The notes beneath the pieces are model-generated. The model did no database searches, was not told where the DNA came from, and saw nothing but the letters and a program-made list of their open reading frames with translations. Of a stretch of 64,000 bases of DNA, positions 26,301-33,531 are shown one piece after another (the first letter of the stretch is position 1; each line of letters begins with the position of its first letter). The DNA is taken from contig OZ026612.1 in the NCBI GenBank assembly GCA_964020975.1, positions 133,348,441-133,412,440 on the forward strand, read 5' to 3'. The position numbers and the translations under genes are program-made. Source of the DNA: Hermodice carunculata (taxonomy: Eukaryota > Annelida > Polychaeta > Eunicida > Amphinomidae).

Positions 26301-29300
26301 TATCTTGCACACTTGTTGGCATTAACTTGTGCTGATGAATAATGAACATGCCCAGAACAAAACGATGTCACAGAGAACAGCAGGAAAATATGGTTCCCCA
26401 TTTATAGATGTTTCAGACTTAACATATTACATTGTAATTATTGTTAAAGTAAGATAAATAATACCTTTGTTTACACTGCATATGACTCCAAAAATAAAGT
26501 ATATGTATCATGACTTACTGGTATTACAGTAAGAAAAGTGTCCTAGAATAACTTACATCTACAATCAAACTCTGCATACGGACTGAGTCCTCAGGATGCA
26601 TGAAGTCAGTAAACTCTGTCTTAGTCAGTTTGCCATCTCCATCCTTGTCAGCTTGCTTCCAACGCTTCTCATCACGAGCAATACTGTTTTTGTACTGCAC
26701 GACATCCTCTTCATCTTCAGGTTTTTTCATATCTGTAACCATGGTTACGCAACTTCATTTAGTTCCCCTTCTGGCTGTTCCCAAAAAGCTGTATATGTGA
26801 AATGTTTTTAAAGCTTTTAACTTTTTTTTTTCAATGCAAGTAATTTAAGTCAACATTGCAGGTCCAGGTTAATGGTTCTGTGCTGAATCCACACTAATAA
26901 TGAGAAGGCAATGATTAAAGTCTTAAGTCTTACAGGGTAGTACTTAATAAGTGTGCAGTCACACTGATCTAAGAGGCTTCCATGTAGTTTCTGGTGTTAT
27001 GGTCATCCACGACTTCACAATGTATCCCTTAATAATGGCATACTCTCCAGCATGCAGACTGCATTTTCATTATCATTTTTTATTTTGTCACTTTACCCAA
27101 AACTTTTACATAGACATATATCTAGCGCACTCATCAAGATGAGGAGGGTAAAATTTTAGACTAGCCCCAAAAAATTGTATTTGCACATCAGAAAAGCTTG
27201 CCCAACTTTCAGATTTTCAACATTAAATACACATACATGTACATGTATTATAACTTATGCAAAAAAATCTACACAGCCATGCACTGCATTGAAAACCACA
27301 TCTTGAATGCTGATCATAATGCTCATGCTTTAAATGTATGACTCAAAGAAACACTTCAGGATGTATAACAAACAACAGACTCATTTCCATGTGCTGGACT
27401 TGCAAATAACATTGATGTGACAATAATGGTCTTCTCTCACATTATATATTTATATATATCAAATCCATGCATTTTGCTGGATGCCAGTGACATTGGATCT
27501 ATTTCTTCCTTATGTTTGTCAGCAAGAATTTCAGAATAGTTAAGAGCTGCTTTTTGTGAACTAATATTGTAAGACAGTAGCATTCATAATTTCATACCTC
27601 CTTGAAATCTTCCTTTTATTCCAAACATCAGCTCACTTCCAGGTCATCTTCATTTCGCAACTTGCTACATCTGTGTATTTGCTGTAGGATGCAGCGCAAA
27701 ATGTCTGGGCTTTCAGCAGTCACAAAAATCCTCAACAATAATCCATGCACTAATATTTTTATGGGTGTAGGTGCACGTTTAAATTTTGCCAGTTTGCACC
27801 AGTTCACCTTACATCATGAAGCACTTTGCCAGCTTGTGTCAGAGCATTGAACTTTCTGCAATTGCCAGTTTGGGCCACGACACCTTACACCACGCAGTAC
27901 TTGACCACACTATATATCTGTGCTTTTCGTGTTGTATTATGCCAGTTTTCATCATGTCACCTTACATCATGCAGTACTTGACCACACTATACATCTGTAC
28001 TTTTCGTGTTGTATTTTGCCAGTTTTCATCATGTCACCTTACATCATGCAGTACTTGACCACGCTATATCTCTGTACTTTTCGTGTTGTATTTTGCCAGT
28101 TTTCATCATGTCACCTTACATCATGCAGAACTTTGCCCAATTTTCATGACCAACAATGGCAACCAACGATGTCTTTGTATGAAACAACAGTAAACTGGGT
28201 TCTAGCAATGGTCTGAAAGATGTTCTACCCTCGCCAAGAAAGAACACCCAGATCAATGACTGACAACTGAACCACTCAGTATGATCAAGCAACACAAGAC
28301 ACAAACACGAACAGGTATCAAGCTTTCATCAATGAGTGGACAATACACCCATGTACTTCTCTTCAGTAAGAATACATGTGGTGTAGAAAAACACAATGGA
28401 GGTCCCCCATGTGACAGACACAATCATATATACACAACTGTCCTAAATTCATGCTATTGAGTTGTATTTACATGTTGTGGGCAAAATAAGAGAACAGCAG
28501 TAACATGTTTCACCTGCCAATACATATAGGAAATTTGGTGTGATTTACTAGAATTTCACATGGTGTCAGGTCTGATTGTCTTAAAGACACAAAACAGACA
28601 TGTCTGTGCACAAGCAAGAGATCTGTTCTCACAGAAATGACAGTATGCTGACAGCAGTTACGTTCTCACTGAGTGGATCCTCGTATGGATTCCATCTGCG
28701 TTGAATCCTCTCCTTTGCTGCCTTCAGCATGTCATTCAGATCTAATGGCAAGACAGGATACACAATGGTTAGTAATGGCAGTGTGACTTCAGGAATAAGT
28801 TGTTTTAAACAGCATACAGGGTAACCAAACACCTTACAACACTGTGAAAGTCTGTTGTAGTGTTTTTCTCTTTAAATTTTACCAGACCATGGAGTGGTGA
28901 TGTCATGTATTGTTATCATATTTATTGTATTCAAGATAGTCATAAATTTACATTGTATTTATATTATTATTTGTTTCAAATCAGAAACAAGAATTGATTT
29001 GTTTACTTGAATAGTTTGAAGATTGCTTTTGGTAGATAATAGCAACAAAACTGTCATCTGATACTATCAAAACATTTTACAGCATAAATGAATCCACAGT
29101 CTTAAATTGCATTGGATATCTTTAACCCTTTCCCCCTTGAATTAAGACTGAGTCAACAGCTTTCCTCAGCATGGGTTGGGCACTAACCCATGCCGAGGAA
29201 AGCTGTTGACCTGGGTCATGTTGTCTTGAAAGGTCTCAGCTTCAATTTTCAGTCAAATTGTTTTTCATTGCTGTTGAAAACGCTGAAGCAGATGACATGT

Positions 29301-32300
29301 AAACCAGCCGGCTTTGGCTGGTCTAGGGGGGAAAGGGTTCAGCAGAATTCCAGTGCATCGGGGAGGGGGGGGGGGAGAAGACAGAGAGAGAGAGAGTCTC
29401 ACACAAATCCCTTTCAAACAGACTAAAAATGGCATGCAAATGGGAGTCTGTTTTACTTTTTGTTTATTTACAATGTTTTTGTGTGCCCCCCCCCAAAAAA
29501 AAAAGTGTCCATGCACTTTTTACACATATATTCAAAGATATTTGCAGAGTAGGAAGGTAACCTTAAATCCTATCTTTACTGACCTTTGTCAGACTGATAA
29601 ATTCTCTTTCCATTTTGCTTGGCCTAATACAACAGGGACAAAACTGATCTTATTGAAGTTGTCAGCACAAGGAACAAGAGACATCTAGAACATACAACCT
29701 TAGCTTTGACTAATATTTCACAACTAACCATCAAAACACAACAAACATGTTACCCGACCAGCATAAAAAGATGGTGTGAGAGCCTATCAACTGAATGTCA
29801 AAGTTGGATTGCAGCACTCTGTATGACTTCACCACATTACAGGACATGGACCAGGACAGAGTTACTGCAATATTCTGTGCAATAGATTGGTCGATATCAT
29901 GGGAATGTTTCAACTGAACAAAAATAAACCTCATCACCAACCACAAAACACAAGAAAACAGACAGTCAAACCTGATCATACATAACACCTGAACAGCAAG
30001 TGGGGCTCACGTGGAAACTGTATCTTATAGTACTCTGCCCATGAGATGTACTTGTCCTCATCTGTCCTTTTATAAACTGTTTTAAGCTGGTCACAAGCCA
30101 AGCGATAATTTCTCCTGCGAACCATACGCCTGATCCACTTTGTCAACTCAGATCTGTCCACCTCAAGATTCCCATTTGTATCAATGCGATCAAATATTCT
30201 TCTGCAAAAAGCAAAGTTACACAGAGTCAGAAAAATGATTTTAAGTTCATTAAAATATACATTAAGTGTCACAGGAATATTCCCCTGGGTACTTTTTTCA
30301 ACAATGCAAACTGATATTTTGTCATACTTCAACCAAAGTGCATCACATTGTCTTGTCAATGTACCATCTTTCTATACACTTTTCTGTATATATTTGATGA
30401 TATTGACACAAATTCCATTTTATATTGTAAAATCTGGTCCCTAACTGCACTGAAGTGGTGCTTTGTACCATGCAAATAAGTTTTTCTCTTATGATGAAAT
30501 AAAATTTAGAAAGGTTTGGTAAGGAATCACTAGCATGGACTCTTTAAGTTTCAACCAGGGACAATACTTCTGTGACACACTGCTTCCTTTGGCAACAGAA
30601 CAGCTATGTTCATTGCCTACACTTACCCTCTGCTTCATCATCAATGAAGCCATATGTACGTTTCTTGTAGCTTTCCCAGAGCAAGTAGTCCTCCTGGGGC
30701 TCATGTTCTGTCCATTGCCTATCTGTGTCTGTAATTATGTAGCGCTTCTGTACATATTTAATCCACTCTTGGAGCTCTGTCTCTGACACCTTTCCATCCT
30801 GATCTTTGTCTATTTTATCATATATTTTGCTGCAAAAAATATCATGACAATACTCCAGCAATATTGATAACTGGTTGTGCTACTACCACAACTTAGACAC
30901 AGAGCCAGGATTATCAGGGAACAGAAGGAGACATCCAACTGCAGAGGGGCAAGGCAATATGCAAGTTCTGGACAATGCAGATGCTCAGGTGCTATCAGCA
31001 ACTGTGGCAACTTGATAACACTATCAATCAACAACTATGGAACTTCATTCATTGTGTATGTGAAAAATTGCCTTCTCACTCAAGCCACTGAATCTAAAAT
31101 CACTAAGTTTGGTCCCTGATTAAACAGGGCATGAGAACAGTGCAAAAAGAATCAGCCTGAGTTGGTGGCTGAAAGTCTGAAATTTAGCATCTTTAAAAAC
31201 AAATATACATGTTCTAGGTTCAGTTTGGTGAAACAGCCTGAATTCATGCTTTTACCTAACGATTCTCATGCTTGTAAATTTAAAGGTACATGTAACAAAT
31301 GATCAAACATTATGACTTTTAACTCATTCCATACTATGGTCACAGGCCTTGGTCAGTGGTTCTGGCACTGCCTTAAGACTACATGTATAGGCATGTTGGT
31401 GCTTGAACGAAAGCTTTTTTCTTGAAGAATTTAAATGTGCAATTGTTTGTCTTAAATCTAGGTAAATATACGGAAAAATCAGGAACTGGCATTGAATGAG
31501 TTAATGACATCTGGATTTGTAACTTAATTTGACAGCTACAAATGTAGAGAGCACAGCTCTACTTACCCTAATCTCTCTTTGCTCTCATCAGGTGTCAGCT
31601 GGTCAAATGTCTTGGCCTCATCTTTTCCCAGAAATGCCTCATGATCATAATCTTTATCATGTTCTTGATCTTCAGGGAAATGTTCTTTGTCACTCAGAGG
31701 CTGAAATAACAGTGCACATCAAGTAGTTTTCTCTTGTCAATAGTGAACAAACAACTTTTTGGCTTATTAAAGTACTTCCACAATCTTTAAAAAAAATGAA
31801 ATAAAACTTGAAAACCTGACTGTCTGAGGAAGTTTAAAGTAGTGGTGTCACTTGGATCTCGGTAAAGATCTTTTGTTTTCAACAGCAATTTTCATACTAA
31901 TTTTGTGCATCTAATGCAACCAGATTTCAACACAAATCTAAGATCATGATACAGTCCTGCATTATACATGCATGCATCTATGGTGACAGCACTTACATTC
32001 ATAATTCCCACTGTTCAATTCTTACATAATGTCCATCAGTATTTGGGGTATCTGGCACTTTTTGAAGAATTCCATGTCTCTGTTAATCAGTGTACTTGTA
32101 CACTTGTACAAAGCACATGGATTTGCCTCAATTTAAGTGTACTGATGTCTCCTAATTCATTTCATACTACTGTGGTAAAGGCCTTGGTCCGTGATTTAAG
32201 CATTACCTGGCAAGTCATGCTACAGGTGCCTTTGTAACAGATGACATGCAGTAGGATTGCTAGTCAATGGTACCACTGACTTAAAACACTATAGGCATGA

Positions 32301-33066
32301 TGGCACTTGAATGAAAGCCATTTTAATGAAGCAATTCAATCTGAAATCATCAGTTCAAATCTAGTTAATTATGCAGTAAAATCTAAGGCACATGAAGTGA
32401 ATTGATAATATAGTGCTCATCTAAGACAAATTTGAGAGTTACTGTAAATTGATTTTTTTTATACATTCAAATGTTCATGGTTTCTGTATTTTTGGCATTT
32501 CACTGAAATGTTTATTTCACTATTTTGGATATGATTAATATTCAAACAACCTCAAGTTACTATTTTACTGTGTTATTATATTTTCATGTTTTTTTTTACT
32601 ATCAGCAAAATAAACAAAAATATGAATACAGTATGAGCCCACCTCTGCTAAGGGACCACCTGTGCTAAAGGACCAGTCCAACAATCCCAATTAGCACATT
32701 TTCGTTTAATTTTACCACCTGTCAGAAAGGACTATTTTTCACAGGTCCAATGGGTGGTCCCTTTAGACAGGTTTCACTCTCACTGCATTATGAAATTAAA
32801 GCAATTTACAGTAGCTGACATCATCTGATGAAGCACAATACAAGTTTCAGCTGTCAACAGGGAGCAATATTCAATAAATCCTGTTGTCACTTAATGTTTA
32901 GGGATGGCTTCCTCTTGTTCCATACATGTATGTTATACAAGAATAGCTCCAGGCTTACCTTGTCATGCACCCTGCTTTTTTTCTCCTCTCCATCAGGCTT
33001 AGGAATGGCAGAAGAAAAGGTCAAGGCCACAAGGGCCAAGACCAAAGCAGCAGTGTAGACCTTCAT
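9137..33066 (-). CDS. CREC-family EF-hand gene (calumenin/reticulocalbin type), coding span of all exons
   Basis: This is the overall extent; exons are listed separately. The product is an EF-hand Ca2+-binding protein of the secretory pathway, with an N-terminal signal peptide and a C-terminal HDEF retrieval signal like vertebrate calumenin. Six EF-hands follow the family layout, with most loops canonical DxDxDG-type. Exon sums stay in frame: E1-E2-E3a-E5a-E6a-E7a-E8a gives 328 aa; the route through cassette b gives 327 aa (E7b) or 328 aa (E7c); using E3b+E4b instead of E3a adds 20 aa. Human calumenin is 315 aa and RCN1 331 aa. E2 ([20 protein letters not shown]) is close to both, so this is best called an invertebrate pro-orthologue of CALU/RCN1/RCN3. 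The whole C-terminal half exists twice in tandem, each copy with its own stop. All junctions are GT-AG. I infer alternative splicing from phase and conservation; transcripts were not available. Confidence 0.9.
9777..10309. mobile_element. TTAA-flanked inverted-repeat DNA transposon (MITE), 533 bp
   Basis: TTAA stands at both edges (9777-9780 and 10306-10309). Inside are long terminal inverted repeats: left GACCGTTTCTTGGTTAATTT and right, in reverse complement, GACTCTTTCTTGCTTAATTG, continuing with TATAAAACAAAA and AATATTATAAA. A second inverted pair lies further in (GGTTGACCAGGTT near 9877 and its inverse near 10160), so much of the element folds back on itself. TTAA target preference is typical of piggyBac and Kolobok elements. 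The GC-rich centre gives open frames but no recognisable protein. It lies in the intron before exon 8b. One end of the same family recurs at 46656-46780. Confidence 0.85.
10310..10990. other. Intron of the CREC gene; nothing recognised
   Basis: Unique-looking sequence with small open frames on both strands that match no family I know. No splice-bounded EF-hand segment is seen. Confidence 0.45.
10995..11025. repeat. Perfect 15-bp inverted repeat with 1-nt spacer
   Basis: GATACAGTGTTGCTG is followed by A and then its exact reverse complement. It is an intronic hairpin or palindrome. With no U tract and in a eukaryote, it is not a terminator. Confidence 0.9.
11110..11390. repeat. 30-bp minisatellite, about 9 copies
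   Basis: The unit ATCACTATGCAGTGTGCTAT plus CATGACAGCA repeats with point changes (TGTGGTA, ATACGG, ATGCGG variants). Because 30 is a multiple of 3 and the unit has no stops in several frames, both strands give open frames of 90-130 codons. These are artefacts of the repeat. Confidence 0.95.
11767..12011. mobile_element. piggyBac-like TTAA MITE with internal hairpin (copy 1)
   Basis: It begins TTAACCCTTTCCCCCT and ends AAGGGGGAAAGGGCTAA (TTAA decayed to CTAA). Inside is a long hairpin whose arms are GCTTTCCTTGGCATGGGTTG and its complement around a GGGCACTTGGTGCAGTGCCC loop. About ten relatives lie in this window. Confidence 0.85.
12600..12935. repeat. C/A-rich minisatellite, unit about 27-30 bp
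   Basis: About 11 copies of a CCTCTCAACCCAGACATATA-CACACA type unit, preceded by a short CA run (12645-12661). The Thr/His/Pro-rich open frame through it follows from the repeat. Confidence 0.85.
13236..13860 (-). mobile_element. Decayed repeat of the ACAAGAGGCCCATAGGCC family
   Basis: Two related units start with ACAAGAGGCCCATAGGCC (about 13238) and AACAAGAGGGACATCGGCCC (about 13602). The reverse complement matches the 3' termini GGCCTATGGGCCTCTTGT seen at 56855-56875 and 57125-57150. Interior strings such as AATGACCTTGAAAATGTAT and TGACCTTGACAAAATAT are shared within the family. No coding capacity. Confidence 0.6.
14282..14335. repeat. (TTA)n microsatellite
   Basis: 18 uninterrupted trinucleotide units. 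Open frames reading poly-Leu or poly-Ile through it are artefacts. Confidence 0.95.
14508..14532. repeat. (TA)n microsatellite
   Basis: Short TA run, about 12 units. Confidence 0.9.
14660..16300. repeat. 43-bp minisatellite, about 37 copies, adjoining exon 7c
   Basis: The unit TCCATATATCAAGTTTGTTA-GGTAGCTGGCAGTGG-CTAGTCAG repeats at 43-bp spacing with scattered substitutions. The first and third units at the left edge (about 14680 and 14805) are longer, carrying an extra TACCATATCCCTATCAGACT-type block of about 30 bp. That block matches the last coding bases and donor site of exon 7c (16299-16331). The right edge runs straight into the exon 7c donor with no unique sequence between. The array therefore seems to have been seeded by the exon-intron boundary and later lost the exon-derived block from most units. 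Confidence 0.9.
16304..16506 (-). CDS. CREC gene exon 7c: second alternative exon 7 of cassette b
   Basis: It follows a TCTCAG acceptor in phase 1 and ends in phase 0 at a GTATGT donor. It encodes GDMWPNKDG, then [19 protein letters not shown], the canonical fifth EF-hand loop [32 protein letters not shown] and the first half of the sixth loop (ESDRDR). It is the closest of the three exon 7 copies to human calumenin (RDKNRDGKMDKEE, DYDHAEAEARHLVYESD). The reading frame is intact. Joining it after exon 7b would break the frame (E7b ends in phase 0, E7c needs phase 1), so 7b and 7c are predicted to be mutually exclusive. Confidence 0.9.
17151..17350 (-). CDS. CREC gene exon 7b: first alternative exon 7 of cassette b
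   Basis: It starts in phase 1 after a TTGTTAG acceptor and ends in phase 0 at a GTGTGT donor. It encodes [20 protein letters not shown], a canonical EF-hand loop [32 protein letters not shown] and the half-loop DEDK. In the segment after the loop it resembles E7a ([14 protein letters not shown]) more than E7c, so the relationships among the three copies are mosaic. The intron between 7b and 7c is only 644 bp, a spacing common for mutually exclusive exon pairs. Confidence 0.9.
17394..17548. mobile_element. TA-flanked MITE, about 155 bp
   Basis: It begins TACAGTGGTC and ends GACCACTGTA, with GGCCTTATAAGA-type repeats inside. A TA duplication and ~150-bp size suggest a Tc1/mariner-type non-autonomous element. 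It lies 44 bp upstream (gene sense) of exon 7b. Confidence 0.75.
18104..18296. mobile_element. TA-flanked MITE, 193 bp (copy 1)
   Basis: Terminal inverted repeats TACTGTAAATTGCTTTTATT and AATAAAGCAATTTACAGTA are bounded by TA. A same-size relative lies at 32440-32633. Confidence 0.8.
18513..18573 (-). CDS. CREC gene exon 6b (fourth EF-hand, cassette b)
   Basis: A 61-nt exon encoding [20 protein letters not shown] plus one base. It contains a complete canonical EF-hand loop [12 protein letters not shown]. Acceptor GTTAACAG, donor GTGAGT. Phase 0 in, phase 1 out, identical to exon 6a. Human calumenin has [20 protein letters not shown] at this place. Confidence 0.93.
19080..19252 (-). CDS. CREC gene exon 5b (third EF-hand, cassette b)
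   Basis: Phase 1 in after TTTCAG, phase 0 out at GTAAGT. It encodes a short acidic linker ([13 protein letters not shown]), [13 protein letters not shown], the canonical loop [12 protein letters not shown], then [25 protein letters not shown] and the RDERR motif are CREC hallmarks. It is the first exon of cassette b and accepts the same splice phase as exon 5a, so E3a or E4b can join to either. Confidence 0.93.
19605..19765. repeat. 39-bp minisatellite, about 4 copies
   Basis: The unit CAACAAAACAAGTTACACAT-GGAAAGGACCAATCAGTAT repeats at 39-bp spacing in the intron before exon 5b. Confidence 0.9.
20600..21690 (+). mobile_element. Decayed LINE reverse transcriptase fragment (second)
   Basis: Plus-strand segments read as a non-LTR reverse transcriptase 3' half: [21 protein letters not shown] (motif B and after, about 20797-20860), a CADDSS motif C (about 20893-20910), then the characteristic tail [20 protein letters not shown] (about 21276-21335), LHWMTIEDR (about 21419-21445) and SFSYDGA (about 21615-21635). 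The frame changes and stops occur between pieces. The tail layout is like the CR1/Jockey-type groups; the clade is unproven. It lies in the intron between exons 8a and 5b, antisense to the gene. Confidence 0.8.
22132..22377. mobile_element. piggyBac-like TTAA MITE (copy 2)
   Basis: It begins TTAACTCTTTGAGTGCCA and ends TTGGCACTGAAAGAGTTTAA. The internal hairpin arm AGCTTTCC is recognisable around GGTGCCCAAAGCATGC. Confidence 0.85.
22838..23070. mobile_element. TTAA MITE (copy 3, subfamily with ACTCATTTCATACC ends)
   Basis: It begins TTAACTCATTTCATACC and ends GTATGGAACGAGTTAG. The interior hairpin differs from copy 1: it centres on CAGTGGCTCTGGCGCTG and its complement CACTGCCAGAACCACTG. Copies at 31319 and 32152 share this version. 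Confidence 0.75.
23080..23970 (-). mobile_element. Strongly decayed repeat resembling the TCAGCTGAGC family
   Basis: Minus-strand strings such as CTCCTTCGAT, CCAAGTTTATTCAATTGGCA and ATGCTGTATTCTCTGCAAAC match the internal arrangement of the copies at 3490 and 39330. Both termini are unclear. Confidence 0.35.
23285..23290 (-). terminator. Candidate poly(A) signal AATAAA for terminal exon 8a
   Basis: AATAAA on the minus strand, about 860 nt beyond the exon 8a stop. Supported only by position. Confidence 0.3.
24146..24247 (-). CDS. CREC gene exon 8a: terminal exon of cassette a, ends HDEF-stop
   Basis: Phase 0 after TTTGCAG. It encodes [20 protein letters not shown], then [13 protein letters not shown] and TAG, 33 residues. 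It completes the sixth EF-hand loop (DEDK joined to DGLLTRYE) and carries its own HDEF retrieval signal. It lacks the Thr seen before KHDEF in exon 8b. A transcript ending here stops before cassette b, so the choice between 8a and 8b also chooses the poly(A) site. Confidence 0.92.
   Translation of the reverse strand, partial: DGLLTRYEVLEKLDSFEGSQATDFGEALKHDEF
24948..25150 (-). CDS. CREC gene exon 7a (fifth EF-hand, cassette a)
   Basis: Phase 1 in after GTTTCAG, phase 0 out at GTGAGT. It encodes [27 protein letters not shown], the canonical loop [32 protein letters not shown] and the half-loop DEDK. It begins EQM where the b-cassette copies and calumenin have GDM, and [10 protein letters not shown] where the family usually has WVKTEREQF, so it is the most divergent of the three exon 7 copies. 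The reading frame is intact. Confidence 0.92.
25916..25976 (-). CDS. CREC gene exon 6a (fourth EF-hand, cassette a)
   Basis: 61 nt, encoding [20 protein letters not shown] plus one base, with the canonical loop [12 protein letters not shown]. Acceptor TTGCAG, donor GTTAGT. Phases match exon 6b. Its phase 1 exit would also fit exon 5b. Confidence 0.93.
26557..26732 (-). CDS. CREC gene exon 5a (third EF-hand, cassette a)
   Basis: Phase 1 in after GGTTACAG, phase 0 out at GTAAGT. It encodes [28 protein letters not shown], the canonical loop [12 protein letters not shown] and [25 protein letters not shown] replaces the usual FLHPEE. Exon 5b is one codon shorter in the linker. Confidence 0.93.
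27790..28135. repeat. 77-bp minisatellite, about 4 copies
   Basis: The unit CTTTTCGTGTTGTATTTTGC-CAGTTTTCATCATGTCAC-CTTACATCATGCAG repeats at 77-bp spacing (anchors 27923, 28000 and 28077), with weaker copies upstream. It lies in the intron before exon 5a. Confidence 0.9.
28670..28741 (-). CDS. CREC gene exon 4b: companion of alternative exon 3b
   Basis: Acceptor CCATTAG, phase 1 in. It encodes the helix-like [20 protein letters not shown] followed by DPL. The donor TCA-GTGAGA gives phase 1 out, which fits exons 5a and 5b. A second GT (GTAACT, exon end 28662) would leave phase 0 and fit exon 6 instead. In Cab45/SDF4 a similar stretch (helix, then LKDRW) follows the second EF-hand, while calumenin lacks it. 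It is phase-neutral, so it could be added after either E3a or E3b. Without transcript data its use is an inference. Confidence 0.6.
29122..29343. mobile_element. piggyBac-like TTAA MITE (copy 4) with a 26-bp hairpin stem
   Basis: It begins TTAACCCTTTCCCCCTTGAA and ends GGGGGGAAAGGGTTC (TTAA decayed). The internal hairpin at 29153-29212 pairs GTCAACAGCTTTCCTCAGCA with its complement around GGGCACT with one mismatch. Confidence 0.88.
30011..30201 (-). CDS. CREC gene exon 3b: alternative EF1-EF2 exon, Cab45-like
   Basis: The acceptor TTTTTGCAG gives phase 2 in, the same as E3a, and the donor GTGAGC gives phase 1 out. It encodes RIFDRI, a first loop [12 protein letters not shown] (Gly-6 replaced by Leu), a basic helix [20 protein letters not shown], a second loop [12 protein letters not shown] that lacks the position-1 Asp and the Gly, then YYKIQF. 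The [12 protein letters not shown] end and the overall spacing recall Cab45/SDF4 (HVSWDEYKVKF) rather than calumenin. It cannot follow E3a in frame (phase 1 into phase 2), so 3a and 3b should be mutually exclusive. The intron between them is 425 bp. The weak loops suggest lower Ca2+ affinity in this isoform (inference). Confidence 0.82.
30627..30829 (-). CDS. CREC gene exon 3a: EF1-EF2 exon, calumenin-like
   Basis: Phase 2 in after TTTTGCAG, phase 1 out at GTAAGT. It encodes KIYDKI, the canonical first loop [31 protein letters not shown], a degenerate second loop ([11 protein letters not shown]) and [14 protein letters not shown]. The second loop has Glu at position 1 and Tyr for Gly at position 6, and is one residue short before the usual E12, so it probably does not bind Ca2+. 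Human calumenin has a canonical DLNEDGLVSWEE here. KRTYG matches the family NATYG or QATYG motif. It splices in frame to 5a or 5b. Confidence 0.92.
31319..31504. mobile_element. TTAA MITE (copy 5, ACTCATTCCATAC ends)
   Basis: It begins TTAACTCATTCCATACTA and ends GGCATTGAATGAGTTAA, with the CAGTGGTTCTGGCACTGCC interior shared with the copy at 22838. Confidence 0.82.
31567..31700 (-). CDS. CREC gene exon 2 (shared)
   Basis: Phase 0 in after TTATTTCAG, phase 2 out at GTAAGT. It encodes [17 protein letters not shown], then [20 protein letters not shown] and DESKERL. The YDHEAFLG and [17 protein letters not shown] blocks are diagnostic of calumenin and reticulocalbin-1/3 and absent from Cab45. 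Since E2 is the only exon of its kind, every isoform should carry it. Confidence 0.95.
32152..32405. mobile_element. Decayed TTAA MITE (copy 6)
   Basis: It begins CTAATTCATTTCATACTAC and ends about AAGTGAATTG. The interior matches the copies at 22838 and 31319 (AAGGCCTTGGTCCGTG, TGGCAAGTCATGCTACAG). Both TTAA edges are degraded. Confidence 0.65.
32440..32633. mobile_element. TA-flanked MITE, 194 bp (copy 2)
   Basis: It begins TACTGTAAATTGATTTT and ends GAATACAGTA. Size and left end match 18104-18296. Its right TACAGTA is shared with the next element. Confidence 0.72.
32627..32786. mobile_element. TA-flanked MITE, about 160 bp
   Basis: Inverted ends: CTGCTAAGGGACCACC on the left and GGTGGTCCCTTTAGACAG on the right. 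Related in style to the element at 17394. Confidence 0.7.
32959..33066 (-). CDS. CREC gene exon 1: start codon and signal peptide (shared)
   Basis: It encodes 36 residues: [20 protein letters not shown], a classical signal peptide with a predicted cut after FSSA, then [16 protein letters not shown]. The basic RVH segment matches the mature N-terminus of calumenin (KKDRVHHE). Donor GTAAGC, phase 0. The start at 33066 was chosen because it begins directly with a compact signal peptide and has a purine at -3. An in-frame ATG 21 nt upstream (33087, T at -3) would add MLDSHRV and cannot be excluded. A possible splice acceptor (GTTGTAG) ends at 33088, so a non-coding first exon further upstream is likely. 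Confidence 0.92.
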
Positions 33067-33531
33067 TACTCTGTGGGAGTCCAACATCTACAACATGTAC
33101 AAGCAAGCACATTATGCATTCTAATTTCATGTTAAATATGCGTAAGAAGTTGCACTTTAAATAATATGCAAGAAAGAATAGCTACTTTTCATCATGACAC
33201 TTATGAAGCACCTGGCGAACCCCCACCATCAAGATCATTGAGAAAGTATATTGCAGCATGCGTATATGAAAACAGTGAAATACCCTGGAAATGTGTTGGA
33301 ATGATGATGACAGATCTTATGGAGTGGACTGTGGTAGCAAAGTATAGAGTGCCTCAAAGGGAGTCTGGGCACCCTCTATGTTTATCAGAATGACCCTCAT
33401 GATGAGGGGCCTAATAAAGAGAGAGCACTAGACTCAGATATATTCACACAAACTTGAAGACAAAATGACTGATGATGAATAAACAGAAACCAGATTTTCT
33501 AAAGGACTATGCATGATCTTGTTGGGTGAAA

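Noticed and set aside
28670-30201. Exons 3b and 4b as a separate Cab45 gene
   Set aside because: They lack a start, signal peptide and C-terminal exons of their own, and their splice phases fit the flanking CREC exons.
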